This document shows, piece by piece, positions 1 through 6,529 of a stretch of 7,450 nucleotides of DNA. Both the position numbers and the translations under genes were made by a program. Position 1 is the stretch's first letter; each line of letters opens with the position of its first letter. The stretch spans positions 1-7,450 of the forward strand of contig JAQGJF010000091.1 in the NCBI GenBank assembly GCA_028290765.1, in the 5' to 3' direction. The stretch comes from Tardiphaga sp. (GTDB lineage Bacteria; Pseudomonadota; Alphaproteobacteria; Rhizobiales; Xanthobacteraceae). The notes under the pieces are model-generated. The model saw nothing but the letters and a program-made list of their open reading frames with translations, was not told the origin of the DNA and did not search any database.

Positions 1-602
1 CCGCCGGCCAATTGCACCGCAGCTTCGGCACCGCTCTTGAAGGGAATGTAGGTGAACTTCACCTTCGCGGCTTTGTCGATCAGCCGGGTGAGAACTTCGT
101 CGGTGTCCTTGGACTGGGCGCCGCCCATCTTGAAGTCGCCGGGCTTGGCGGCGACGGCCTTGAGGTAGTCGGTGACGTTCTGATAGGGCGCATCCTGTTT
201 GACCCAGAGCAGGAACTCGTCCTGGACCATGGCCGCGATCGGCGTCAGGTCGGTGTGCTTGAACGCGACCTTCGATACCATCGGCTGGTTCCAGGCGTTC
301 GAAGTCCCGAATACGACCTTGTAGGGATCACCGGCCATCGCCTTGACGTAAGTAAAGCCCTCGGCGCCGCTGCCGCCGGCCTTGTTGGTGACGACGATCG
401 GCTGCTCGACCAGTTTGTGCTTGGTGATGATGTTCTGAACGGCGCGCGCGAAATTGTCGGTGCCGCCGCCGGGACCGGCGGTGGCGACGAATTCGATCGG
501 TTTTGCCGGCTGCCATGCCGCAACAGCGGTCCCCGACAGAGTCGCTGTGATGGCGATGGCCATCACGATGCCGATCGGCTGAGACATCGATTTCACAGAC
601 AT
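1..602 (-). CDS. TTT-family (Bug/TctC-like) periplasmic substrate-binding protein, C-terminus missing
   Basis: This is the first 200 codons of a tripartite tricarboxylate transporter substrate-binding protein; Bug proteins are usually about 320 residues, so roughly a third lies beyond the left edge. Such proteins capture a carboxylate in the periplasm and hand it to the TctA/TctB membrane pair. Residues 1-29 form a signal peptide: basic start, hydrophobic stretch about 10-24, then a probable AVA cleavage site at 27-29. The mature part opens with KPIEFVA and the ligand-loop motif GPGGGTDNFAR (43-53), followed by NKAGGSGAEGF (73-83), which corresponds to the NRPGAGG-type loop of Bug proteins. 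The ATG at 602 is preceded by GGAGG (612-608) at 5-nt spacing; a second in-frame ATG at 587 has weaker support. It is the third gene of a leftward unit, 76 nt after the CoA-transferase, across an unusually A-rich leader (T-rich on the + strand, about 629-658). The ligand cannot be read from the sequence; carboxylates, including aromatic acids, are the family range. Confidence 0.9.
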   Translation of the reverse strand, partial: MSVKSMSQPIGIVMAIAITATLSGTAVAAWQPAKPIEFVATAGPGGGTDNFARAVQNIITKHKLVEQPIVVTNKAGGSGAEGFTYVKAMAGDPYKVVFGTSNAWNQPMVSKVAFKHTDLTPIAAMVQDEFLLWVKQDAPYQNVTDYLKAVAAKPGDFKMGGAQSKDTDEVLTRLIDKAAKVKFTYIPFKSGAEAAVQLAG

Positions 603-678
603 CGTATCCTCCCTGTATTTGACGTGATCTTTGTTTTTTTGGATTTTTGTTTTTAACGTTTGGTCGTGGTTGTCGGGG

Positions 679-1899
679 TCAGCCGGCCTTTTCTCTTACG
701 AAATCCACCGTGGCGACCGCGCCCTCGCGCTGCAACGCGGCGATTTCATCGGCATCGAAACCATAATCGCTCAGAACGGCATGGGTATGTTCGCCGAACA
801 GCGGGGCGCCGCTGCGCACCTTGCCGGGCGTCTGCGAGAACTTGACCGGCAGTCCCATGGTCTTGACCTTGCCGAGGGTCGAATGCTCGACTTCGACCAC
901 CATCTCGCGCGCGATGGTTTGCGGATCGGCGAGCGCCTGCAGCATGTCATAGACCGGCCCGCAGGGCACGCCGACCTTGTCGAGCTCAGTCAGCCAATGC
1001 GCGGCGGGTTTGGTGCGAAAGCGCGGTGCCATTTCGGCTTCCAGCTCTTTCAGATGCGCCATCCGGCTGGCGCCGGTGGCGAAGCGCGGATCATGGGCCA
1101 GTTCGGGCGCGCCGAGCACTTCGAGGGTGAGCCCCCAATGCTTCTTGTTGGCGCCGCCCACCACGATCCATTCGTCCGAGGCTTCGAACGCCTGATAGGG
1201 CGCGTTGAGCGGATGCGCCGAGCCCATCGCCTTCGGTGCCACGCCGGTGGCGAGCGCGATGGCAGCCTGCCAATAGGTCTGAACCAAAGCGGCCTCGAAC
1301 AGCGAAGTTTCGACCCATTGGCCCTGACCGGTCTTCAGCCGGTGGCTATAGGCGGCGAGAATGCCCATCGCCGCCAGCAGGCCCGCGGTGATGTCGGACA
1401 GCGGCGCACCGCATTTGACCGGCGGGCCGTCGGGCCGCTCGCCGGTAAAGCTCATGATGCCGCTCATGGCCTGGGCGACCAGGTCGAAGCCGCGGCGGTG
1501 CTTGTAGGGACCGGTGCGGCCGAAGCCGGACAGCGAGCAGTAGATCAGCGCCGGATTTTTCTGGCGCAGGTCCTCGTAGCCGAAACCGAGCCGCTCCATC
1601 GCGCCGGGCCCGAAATTTTCCACCACGACATCCGCTTTGTCGATCAGCCGCTGCAGCACTTTGGCGCCGCCCGGCGTCTTGAGGTCGAGCGCGATGCCTT
1701 TCTTGTTGCGGTTCATCATCAGGAACGACGCCGCCTCGTCGCCGATCTTCGGCGGCACCGAGTACCGGGTATCGTCACCGGCCGGGATCTTTTCGATCTT
1801 GATCACGTCGGCGCCCATGTCGGCGAGCATCAGTGTGCAGGTCGGGCCCGCCATGACGTGGGTAAGATCGACGACTTTCAGTCCGGCCAGCGGGCCCAT
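679..1899 (-). CDS. Class III (CaiB/BaiF) CoA-transferase
   Basis: This 406-residue protein has the normal length of family III CoA-transferases, which move CoA from one acyl-CoA to a carboxylic acid in the cytoplasm. Hallmarks in order: GLKVVDLTHVMAGP at 6-19; ADMGADVIKIE at 26-36; NRNKKGIALDLK at 63-74; VVENFGPGAMERLGFGY at 92-108; and PALIYCSLSGFGRTGPY at 116-132. PLSDITAG at 166-173 holds Asp169, which corresponds to the catalytic aspartate of formyl-CoA transferase. The glycine-containing segment VVGGANKKHW (246-255) and the small-domain part after about 220 follow in the expected order. The ATG at 1899 has GGAGG (1909-1905) 5 nt upstream. The gene lies 33 nt after the crotonase gene and is followed by a transporter binding protein on the same strand. 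This fits activation of an imported carboxylate, with succinyl-CoA or an acyl-CoA as donor. The actual acid and donor cannot be assigned from sequence. The protein looks intact. Confidence 0.95.
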   Translation of the reverse strand: MGPLAGLKVVDLTHVMAGPTCTLMLADMGADVIKIEKIPAGDDTRYSVPPKIGDEAASFLMMNRNKKGIALDLKTPGGAKVLQRLIDKADVVVENFGPGAMERLGFGYEDLRQKNPALIYCSLSGFGRTGPYKHRRGFDLVAQAMSGIMSFTGERPDGPPVKCGAPLSDITAGLLAAMGILAAYSHRLKTGQGQWVETSLFEAALVQTYWQAAIALATGVAPKAMGSAHPLNAPYQAFEASDEWIVVGGANKKHWGLTLEVLGAPELAHDPRFATGASRMAHLKELEAEMAPRFRTKPAAHWLTELDKVGVPCGPVYDMLQALADPQTIAREMVVEVEHSTLGKVKTMGLPVKFSQTPGKVRSGAPLFGEHTHAVLSDYGFDADEIAALQREGAVATVDFVREKAG

Positions 1900-1932
1900 G
1901 GTTTCCTCCGCGCGTTTCTTATTGAATTGGAT

Positions 1933-2730
1933 CTATTCGCCGGTCCATTGCGGCGGGCGCTTGTTGAGAAAGGCGTCCATGCCTTCGCGAAAATCGCGGC
2001 TCTGATAGCACATCCGGATCAGGTCCTCGTCATCGGGCAGGTCCTTCGGCTGCATTCGATGCAGCGCCTGCTTGGTGACGCGCAGCGTCAACGGCGCATG
2101 AGAAGCGATCAGGCGCGCCAGTTCGTCGGTGCGTTGCTGCAGGGCAGGGAAGTCATCCACCGTCTCGCTCAAGAGGCCGATGCGGAGCGCTTCCTCGGCT
2201 TCGACCATGCGCGCGGTAAAGATGATGTCCTTGACCCGGGCCGGCCCGATCAGCGCCGACAACCGGCTGAGATTGGCGATCGACAAACAATTGCCCAGCG
2301 TGCGGGCGATCGGAAAACCGAACTTCGCCGTCGTTGTCCCGATGCGAAGATCGCAGCAGGCCGCAATCGCCGCGCCGCCGCCGGCGCAGGCGCCTGAGAT
2401 TGCCGCAATGATCGGGATCTGGCAGTTCTCGATGGTGCCGAGCACGCGATCGATCCTTGCCTCATAGCCGATGGCATCCTGCGGGGACTTGAACGCCTTG
2501 AATTGATTGATGTCGGTGCCGGCGGCAAAGGCCTTGTCGCCGGCGCCGGTGACGACCAGGACCTTTAGCGAACCATCCTGACCGGCGCTTTCGCAGATTT
2601 CCGCCAGCCGCTCATACATCGCGAAGGTCAGCGAATTCCGGGCCTGCGGCCGGTTGAAGGTGATCCGGCCGATGCCTTCGCGGGTCTCGTACAGCAGCTC
2701 GGGCTCAAGGGTGGAGGCGGTTTCGCTCAT
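1933..2730 (-). CDS. Crotonase-superfamily protein (enoyl-CoA hydratase/isomerase-like) lacking both canonical glutamates
   Basis: This 265-residue protein has the usual single-domain crotonase length. The fold is clear: ITFNRPQARNSL at 23-34; the first oxyanion-hole segment KAFAAGTDI at 66-74; and the second oxyanion-hole segment ISGACAGGGAAIAACCDLRI at 111-130. A long C-terminal helical part ends in FLNKRPPQW (254-262). In hydratases the second segment reads GGGCE and the later one FGQPE, supplying the acid/base pair (Glu144 and Glu164 of rat mitochondrial hydratase). Here those positions are Ala121 and Ile141, within GGGAA and FGFPIARTLGNCLS. The protein should bind an acyl-CoA and stabilise an enolate, but classical hydration is doubtful. 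The chosen start is the ATG at 2730, where the conserved domain begins shortly after. It has only a weak GGA ahead of it. An in-frame extension to 2922 would run through the operators and into the divergent gene, and was rejected. It is the first gene of the leftward unit, 33 nt before the CoA-transferase. Confidence 0.9.
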   Translation of the reverse strand: MSETASTLEPELLYETREGIGRITFNRPQARNSLTFAMYERLAEICESAGQDGSLKVLVVTGAGDKAFAAGTDINQFKAFKSPQDAIGYEARIDRVLGTIENCQIPIIAAISGACAGGGAAIAACCDLRIGTTTAKFGFPIARTLGNCLSIANLSRLSALIGPARVKDIIFTARMVEAEEALRIGLLSETVDDFPALQQRTDELARLIASHAPLTLRVTKQALHRMQPKDLPDDEDLIRMCYQSRDFREGMDAFLNKRPPQWTGE

Positions 2731-2776
2731 GCTGTTCCAGACCTTGTCGAGGCCAAACTGGCCGTAGGCTTGCCAA

Positions 2777-2788
2777 TTTGAATGCAAA
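2777..2788. promoter_or_regulatory. Putative GntR operator, copy 1 (TTTGAATGCAAA)
   Basis: This 12-bp quasi-palindrome is symmetric at 10 of 12 positions (TTTG..AT..CAAA form). It lies in the AT-rich gap between the divergent crotonase and GntR genes. Its exact reverse complement occurs at 2839-2850, and the identity extends to 13 bp (2777-2789 against 2838-2850). Symmetric AT-rich sites between a GntR gene and its divergent target are typical of FCD-type regulators. No convincing -35/-10 pair was found nearby; TAAAAT at 2806-2811 is a possible -10 for the rightward gene but lacks a good -35. Binding by the adjacent regulator is an inference. Confidence 0.55.
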
Positions 2789-2838
2789 ATATCGGTTTCG
2801 CAAGCTAAAATCCGATTTAAAAGTTGAAAAATGGAACT

Positions 2839-2850
2839 TTTGCATTCAAA
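2839..2850. promoter_or_regulatory. Putative GntR operator, copy 2 (TTTGCATTCAAA)
   Basis: This is the exact reverse complement of copy 1, with centres 62 bp apart, about six turns of B-DNA. The two sites therefore face the same side of the helix, which would allow two regulator dimers to interact or loop the DNA between the divergent promoters. This copy is closer to the GntR gene, 36 bp before its start codon, so it is a candidate autoregulatory site. A TTG start at 2824 for the GntR gene would place this site inside the coding region, which is one reason the start at 2887 is preferred. Confidence 0.55.
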
Positions 2851-2886
2851 ACTGTTCAAGCGTCCGGTGGCCGAGGGAATAACGAC

Positions 2887-3531
2887 ATGATGCATGACGA
2901 GGTGGTGTCCCGCCTCCGGCATATTCTGACCGAAGGCGAAATCGCGCCGGGCTCGCGGATTCCCGAGCGCGAATTATGCGCGTCGCTCGGCATCTCGCGC
3001 ACGCCGCTGCGCGAGGCCTTGAAGGTGCTCGCCGCCGAAGGGCTGGTGGTGTTGTTGCCCAATCGCGGGTCGCGCGCGGCGAAGCTCACGCAAAAGGACG
3101 TCAGCGAGTTGTTCGAAGTCTGCGAAGCGCTGGAGGCGACGGCCGGCGAACTGGCCTGTCCGCGGATTTCAGACGAGCAGCTGCGCGAGATCGCCGCGCT
3201 GCAGACCACGATGGTCGCGCATTACGAGGCGCGCGATCTGCTGTCGTATTACCGCTGCAACCGCCAGATCCACGAAGCCATCGTGCGCGCCGCCGACAAC
3301 GCGGTGCTCGCCGGATTTTATGAATCGGTATCGGGGCGCATTCGCCGCGCCCGCTTCATCACGCCGATGACCCCGGAGCATTGGGCGCTGGCCATCCAGG
3401 AACATGAGGGGATCCTGAATGCGCTGCAACGACGGGACGCCAGCGGGCTCGCGCATATCCTGCGGACCCATCTGCGGCGCAAGCGCGAAGAGGTGGTGCT
3501 GGCCGGGTTTGCCGAACGCGATCAGGATTGA
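2887..3531 (+). CDS. GntR-family transcriptional regulator, FCD (FadR-like) subfamily
   Basis: This is a 214-residue cytoplasmic DNA-binding regulator of normal FCD-family length. The N-terminal winged helix-turn-helix covers about residues 4-67. It includes GEIAPGSRIPERELCASLGISRTPLREAL (17-45), the GntR signature, with SRTPLREAL as recognition helix, and EGLVVLLPNRGSRAA as the wing. The all-helical FCD effector domain covers about 73-200. It shows the usual metal-site pattern: Asn125 and His129 in CNRQIHEAIV, His173 in QEHEG and His195 in RTHL. FCD proteins usually sense small carboxylates. The ATG at 2887 follows GAGGGA (2873-2878) at 8-nt spacing; an upstream TTG at 2824 lacks such a site and would swallow the operator. 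The gene is divergent from the crotonase/CoA-transferase/binding-protein unit, so it probably controls that unit and itself through the paired sites at 2777 and 2839. The effector is unknown. Confidence 0.93.
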   Translation: MMHDEVVSRLRHILTEGEIAPGSRIPERELCASLGISRTPLREALKVLAAEGLVVLLPNRGSRAAKLTQKDVSELFEVCEALEATAGELACPRISDEQLREIAALQTTMVAHYEARDLLSYYRCNRQIHEAIVRAADNAVLAGFYESVSGRIRRARFITPMTPEHWALAIQEHEGILNALQRRDASGLAHILRTHLRRKREEVVLAGFAERDQD

Positions 3532-3601
3532 ACGACGAACAGTTCGATTTCTTTCGTTGGCGGGTGGGTGCTAAGGTTACGCCTTCCAATGCGGGGCTCT
3601 C

Positions 3602-5125
3602 GTGACTGGAAAACACTCAAACAGCATCCTGAACCTGGCTTTCTTTGCCACCCGGCAGAAGTCGCTGCTCGGCGAATTCGTCGAGGCGGCAAAGGACACT
3701 CTGTCGCCGGCGCGGATTTTTCTGGCCACGACGGATGAGCGGGCTGTCGGCGCGGCGCGCTCGGCCTTGCGCCGCGGCGACAACGACATCGCCTTCGACG
3801 GCAAACCGTTCGCCGAGCTTGGCTTCCTGCAGGTGCCGATCTCGTTCCGTGAGATCGCGCGGCGCCTGGAAAGTTGGCTGAGCCCGGTAGCGGAAGCCGA
3901 CCGATCGGGCGTCGTGCTTGTGGTGGATATGGGCTGGGGCCTGCAGACCAATTCGGCCACCGCGAATTTCGAGAACTGGATGGTGGTCGCGGAAGACCTG
4001 GCATCCCGGCTCGGCATCTGCGTGGTTTCGCTTTATAACCGCCGGCTCCTGATCGACGAGCAATTGCTGGCGGCACTGCGCGGGCACCCCGGCGTGCTGA
4101 CCTCCTGCGGCGCGGTGGCCAATCCGCATTGGCTGCCGGCCGGCCTACTGACACGGGGCACACTGCGCCAGCAGGTCGATCACTGGCTCGGCGCCATCGT
4201 GCCCGAACTGGCCGACGCGCCTTCGACCGCGGCGCACGCCGCCGAGGGCGCCGATCCGATGTGGCTCTTGAAGCGCTCGGCCGAGGAGCCGGTCGCGGCC
4301 TTTGTCGACAGCCGCGACCGCTGGAAGATTCGCTGCTTCGGCCGGCTGCGGATCTATCGCAATGACGGCAGCCAGATCGATTGGGAGGTTTCCGGCGGCG
4401 CCACCCGCAAGACCAAGACGCTGTTCGCGTATTTGCTGCAGAAGGGCGGGCGGGGCGCCGCCACCGATGAGCTGGCCGACTTGTTGTGGCCGAAGGCCGG
4501 GACCGTCGAGGCGGCGCGCAACCGGCTCTATCACACCGTCAAATGCCTGCGTGGCGCGATGCGGCATCAGCCCAAGCGCGGCGGCGGCAGCGAACACGAA
4601 TATCTGCTGCGCGACGGGTCGCGCTACGTTCTGGTACCGCCGGAGCGAAGCTGGCTCGACATCTCGACCTTCGAACAGCTCTGCCGGCAGTCGCAAAGCC
4701 ACATCAAGTCGGGCGCCAGCGACGAGGCGCTGATCTGTCTTCAGGCCGCCGACCGGCTCTATACCGGCGATCTGTTCGAGGACATCCCGGCCGAATACGC
4801 CGACGACAGCGAGCGCGACTGGTGCTGGTCGAAACGCTATTGGCTGCGCGACATGTTCTTCAAGGTGCAGCGCGACGCGGCGCGGATCTACCGCGAACGC
4901 CAGGACTATTCGGCGGCGCTGGTGCATTGCCAGAAGGCGCTGACCATCGATCCGTTGTGCGAGATGGCGCATGAGGAAGCCATGCAGGTGTTCTGCGCCC
5001 AGGGCCGCCGCGAGGCGATCGACCGGCAGTACAAGCTTTATCTGGATTCGCTCACGCATTTTGACGACCGGCCGCAAAGCGCGGCCTTGCGCCAGACCTA
5101 TCGGAAGCTGGTCGGTGCGGCGTAG
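3602..5125 (+). CDS. MEDS-like sensory domain fused to winged helix and BTAD (SARP-type activator)
   Basis: This is a 507-residue transcriptional regulator with three parts. Residues about 10-195 resemble the MEDS (DcmR-type) sensory domain: a short strand, a helix, ARIFLATTDE, then VVLVVDMGWGLQ (104-115), ENWMVVAEDLASRLG, VVSLYNRRLL (141-150) and LRGHPGV (159-165). These match the D-x-x-W, CxYDRR and LxxHP landmarks of that fold. Residues about 242-345 are an OmpR-like winged helix as found in AfsR/SARP proteins (CFGRLRIY, then TRKTKTLFAYLLQKGGRGAATDELADLLWP, then ARNRLYHTVKCLR). Residues about 352-503 form the bacterial transcriptional activation domain, with TPR-like helices (FEQLCR, YTGDLFED, RERQDYSAALVHCQKALTIDPLCEMAHEEAM). 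The GTG at 3602 is the first possible start after an in-frame stop at 3572, and its ribosome site is weak. There is no membrane segment. It lies 70 nt after the GntR gene and 114 nt before the P450 gene, which it probably activates. The winged helix and BTAD are secure; the MEDS assignment is by pattern and less certain. Confidence 0.88.
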   Translation: MTGKHSNSILNLAFFATRQKSLLGEFVEAAKDTLSPARIFLATTDERAVGAARSALRRGDNDIAFDGKPFAELGFLQVPISFREIARRLESWLSPVAEADRSGVVLVVDMGWGLQTNSATANFENWMVVAEDLASRLGICVVSLYNRRLLIDEQLLAALRGHPGVLTSCGAVANPHWLPAGLLTRGTLRQQVDHWLGAIVPELADAPSTAAHAAEGADPMWLLKRSAEEPVAAFVDSRDRWKIRCFGRLRIYRNDGSQIDWEVSGGATRKTKTLFAYLLQKGGRGAATDELADLLWPKAGTVEAARNRLYHTVKCLRGAMRHQPKRGGGSEHEYLLRDGSRYVLVPPERSWLDISTFEQLCRQSQSHIKSGASDEALICLQAADRLYTGDLFEDIPAEYADDSERDWCWSKRYWLRDMFFKVQRDAARIYRERQDYSAALVHCQKALTIDPLCEMAHEEAMQVFCAQGRREAIDRQYKLYLDSLTHFDDRPQSAALRQTYRKLVGAA

Positions 5126-5154
5126 ATGCGGCATATGTCTATGATATCACAGTA

Positions 5155-5169
5155 TCTTTAGACTAAAGA
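5155..5169. repeat. Perfect inverted repeat TCTTTAG-A-CTAAAGA
   Basis: Two 7-bp arms separated by one base form a perfect palindrome in the regulator-P450 gap, 70 bases before the P450 start. It sits in an AT-rich patch (about 5131-5181) that also contains TGATATCA at 5142-5149. The right arm is also the first heptamer of the direct repeat described at 5163-5180. The stem is AT-rich and not followed by a T run, so it is a better operator candidate than a terminator. Confidence 0.5.
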
Positions 5170-5194
5170 AAAACCAAAGATTGCCTGCTATCCT
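5163..5194 (+). promoter_or_regulatory. Putative SARP/BTAD-type promoter of the P450 gene
   Basis: CTAAAGA (5163-5169) and CCAAAGA (5174-5180) are near-identical heptamers separated by 4 bp, giving an 11-bp period. Exactly 8 bp after the second one is TATCCT (5189-5194), a fair -10 hexamer, with no recognisable -35 at the right distance. Heptameric repeats on an 11-bp period, the last one 8 bp before the -10, is the layout described for promoters driven by SARP activators such as ActII-ORF4 and DnrI. The gene just upstream encodes a BTAD regulator. Transcription would begin near 5200, leaving a leader of about 40 nt with a strong ribosome site. The repeats and spacing are seen; the function is inferred. 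Confidence 0.42.
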
Positions 5195-5239
5195 GCTTGG
5201 CAACGATCGTCCGGAAAGGGCGGCGCCAGGGAGGAAGAG

Positions 5240-6529
5240 ATGGCTCAATCGAGTACGGTGCGAAGCTGCCCCTTTTCGGATGCGTCGGCCGATTTCGATC
5301 CGTTCGACATCGACGATCCGTTTTCGTTTTACGAATGGGCCCGCGCACAGGCGCCGGTGTTCTTCTTGGACGAGCTTCAATATTACGTCGTCGCCCGGCA
5401 CGCCGACATCAAGGCGGTGTTCGAGGACTGGCAGACTTTTTCCTCGGAGAATGCGCAGGCGCCGCTGCGTCCGATGTGCGCGGAAGGCGTGCAGGTCATG
5501 AAGCAGGGCGGCTTCACCGCCTATTCCGGATTGTCCGCGCGCGTACCGCCCGATCATACGCGGATTCGCAAACTGGTGCAGGGCTGCTTCGGCCCGCGCC
5601 GGTTCAAGGCCATCGAACCGCAGGTCCGGCAGATCGTCAGCCGCGCGCTGGATGGTTTTGTCCGCAACGGCCACGCCGACAACGGCCACGCCGATTTCTT
5701 TCGCGACTTCGCCTATGACGTGCCGGCGCTGGTGCTGTTCAAGCTGGTCGGCGTGCCGGATGCCGACGTGCCCAAGGTCAAGGCTTGGGCGGTCAGCCGG
5801 GCGCTGCTGACATGGGGCAATCTGTCGGACCAGGAACAGCTGCCGCATGCCCACAATATGGTCGAGTACTGGAACTACTGCCGCGATCTGGTGGTCCGAC
5901 GCCATGCGGAGATCAGCGACGACCTGCCGGGCGACCTGGTTCGGATGCAGAAGGACGGCGCCGAGATCAGCGACGACGAAATCGCCGGCGTGCTGTACAG
6001 CGTGCTGTTCGCCGGACACGAGACCACCACCAGTTTGATGGCGAACGGTGTGCGCGAATTGCTGCTGCATCGCGCCAATTGGGAGGCGTTGATTGCCGAT
6101 CCCGCGCTCATTGCCAACGCCGTCGATGAAATCCTGCGTTACAGCCCCTCGATTGTGGCGTGGCGGCGCAGGGCGTTGAGGGACGCCACGATCGGTGGCG
6201 TGACGATTCCCAAAGGCGCCAACATCCTGCTGCTGCTCGGTTCGGCCAATCGCGATGAGACCGTGTTTTCGGAAGCCGTGCGTTTCGACGTGACGCGCAA
6301 GGATGCGCGCAGCCATCTGGCGTTCGGCTACGGCATTCATTTCTGCGTCGGCCAGCAACTGGCCAAGATCGAACTGGCCATCGCGCTGGAGGAACTGACG
6401 CGGCGGCTGCCGGGCCTGAGGCTGAAGGCGGGACAGACCTTCGATTTTGCGCGCAACACCTCGTTCCGGACCCCGACGGCGCTTCACATCGAATGGGATC
6501 GGGCAGATGGGGGAGACGGATCGTGCTGA
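5240..6529 (+). CDS. Cytochrome P450 (bacterial class I type)
   Basis: This is a 429-residue soluble cytochrome P450, a haem monooxygenase needing an external ferredoxin and reductase, neither of which is in the window. The C-helix motif PPDHTRIRKLV (103-113) supplies the haem-propionate His and Arg. The I-helix LFAGHETTT (256-264) carries the Glu261-Thr262 oxygen-activation pair. The K-helix ExxR is Glu297-Arg300 (EILR). The haem loop FGYGIHFCVG (362-371) has Cys369 as thiolate ligand. There is no signal or membrane anchor. The ATG at 5240 follows GGGAGG (5229-5234) at 5-nt spacing. Its last 7 nt overlap the GTG start of the PEP-synthase-like gene, so the two are probably made together. A five-residue tandem duplication (NGHADNGHAD, 143-152) sits in a probable surface loop. 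The substrate is not readable; a phosphorylated or free phenol is suggested only by the neighbour. The CYP family was not assigned. Confidence 0.95.
   Translation: MAQSSTVRSCPFSDASADFDPFDIDDPFSFYEWARAQAPVFFLDELQYYVVARHADIKAVFEDWQTFSSENAQAPLRPMCAEGVQVMKQGGFTAYSGLSARVPPDHTRIRKLVQGCFGPRRFKAIEPQVRQIVSRALDGFVRNGHADNGHADFFRDFAYDVPALVLFKLVGVPDADVPKVKAWAVSRALLTWGNLSDQEQLPHAHNMVEYWNYCRDLVVRRHAEISDDLPGDLVRMQKDGAEISDDEIAGVLYSVLFAGHETTTSLMANGVRELLLHRANWEALIADPALIANAVDEILRYSPSIVAWRRRALRDATIGGVTIPKGANILLLLGSANRDETVFSEAVRFDVTRKDARSHLAFGYGIHFCVGQQLAKIELAIALEELTRRLPGLRLKAGQTFDFARNTSFRTPTALHIEWDRADGGDGSC
5666..5695 (+). repeat. 15-bp in-frame tandem duplication inside the P450 gene
   Basis: Two adjacent copies of a 15-base unit (AACGGCCACGCCGAC, then the same unit with a final T) encode Asn-Gly-His-Ala-Asp twice. 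The single difference is a synonymous Asp codon change. The repeat lies between two helices upstream of the conserved FAYDVPALV segment, where P450 loops tolerate length changes. It looks like a recent slippage or duplication event. Confidence 0.85.

Noticed and set aside
622..662. A T-rich tract on the + strand that might be a terminator tail
   Set aside because: No GC-rich stem precedes it and no + strand gene ends there. On the transcribed - strand it reads as an A-rich leader before the binding-protein gene.
631..2397. A 588-codon open frame on the + strand opposite the CoA-transferase and crotonase genes
   Set aside because: Its translation is Arg/His/Gly/Ala-rich with no recognisable domain, and it runs antisense to two genes with strong family motifs and ribosome sites. 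It is a high-GC shadow frame.
2824..2886. A TTG start at 2824 for the GntR gene
   Set aside because: It has no ribosome site and would include operator copy 2. The ATG at 2887 has GAGGGA at good spacing and directly precedes the winged-helix domain.
2731..2922. An N-terminal extension of the crotonase starting at 2922
   Set aside because: The extra 64 residues match no crotonase feature, cross both putative operators and overlap the start of the divergent GntR gene. The ATG at 2730 gives the normal family length.
3536..3546. Short palindrome CGAACAGTTCG after the GntR stop, considered as a terminator or operator
   Set aside because: The 5-1-5 layout leaves no usable hairpin loop, no T run follows directly, and a palindrome this short is expected by chance.
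4145..5134. A 329-codon open frame on the - strand opposite the BTAD regulator
   Set aside because: It is antisense to a clear winged-helix/BTAD protein and has low-complexity composition typical of shadow frames.
5147..6487. A 446-codon open frame on the - strand opposite the P450 gene
   Set aside because: It lies wholly antisense to a P450 with all its catalytic motifs, and its own translation shows no family features.
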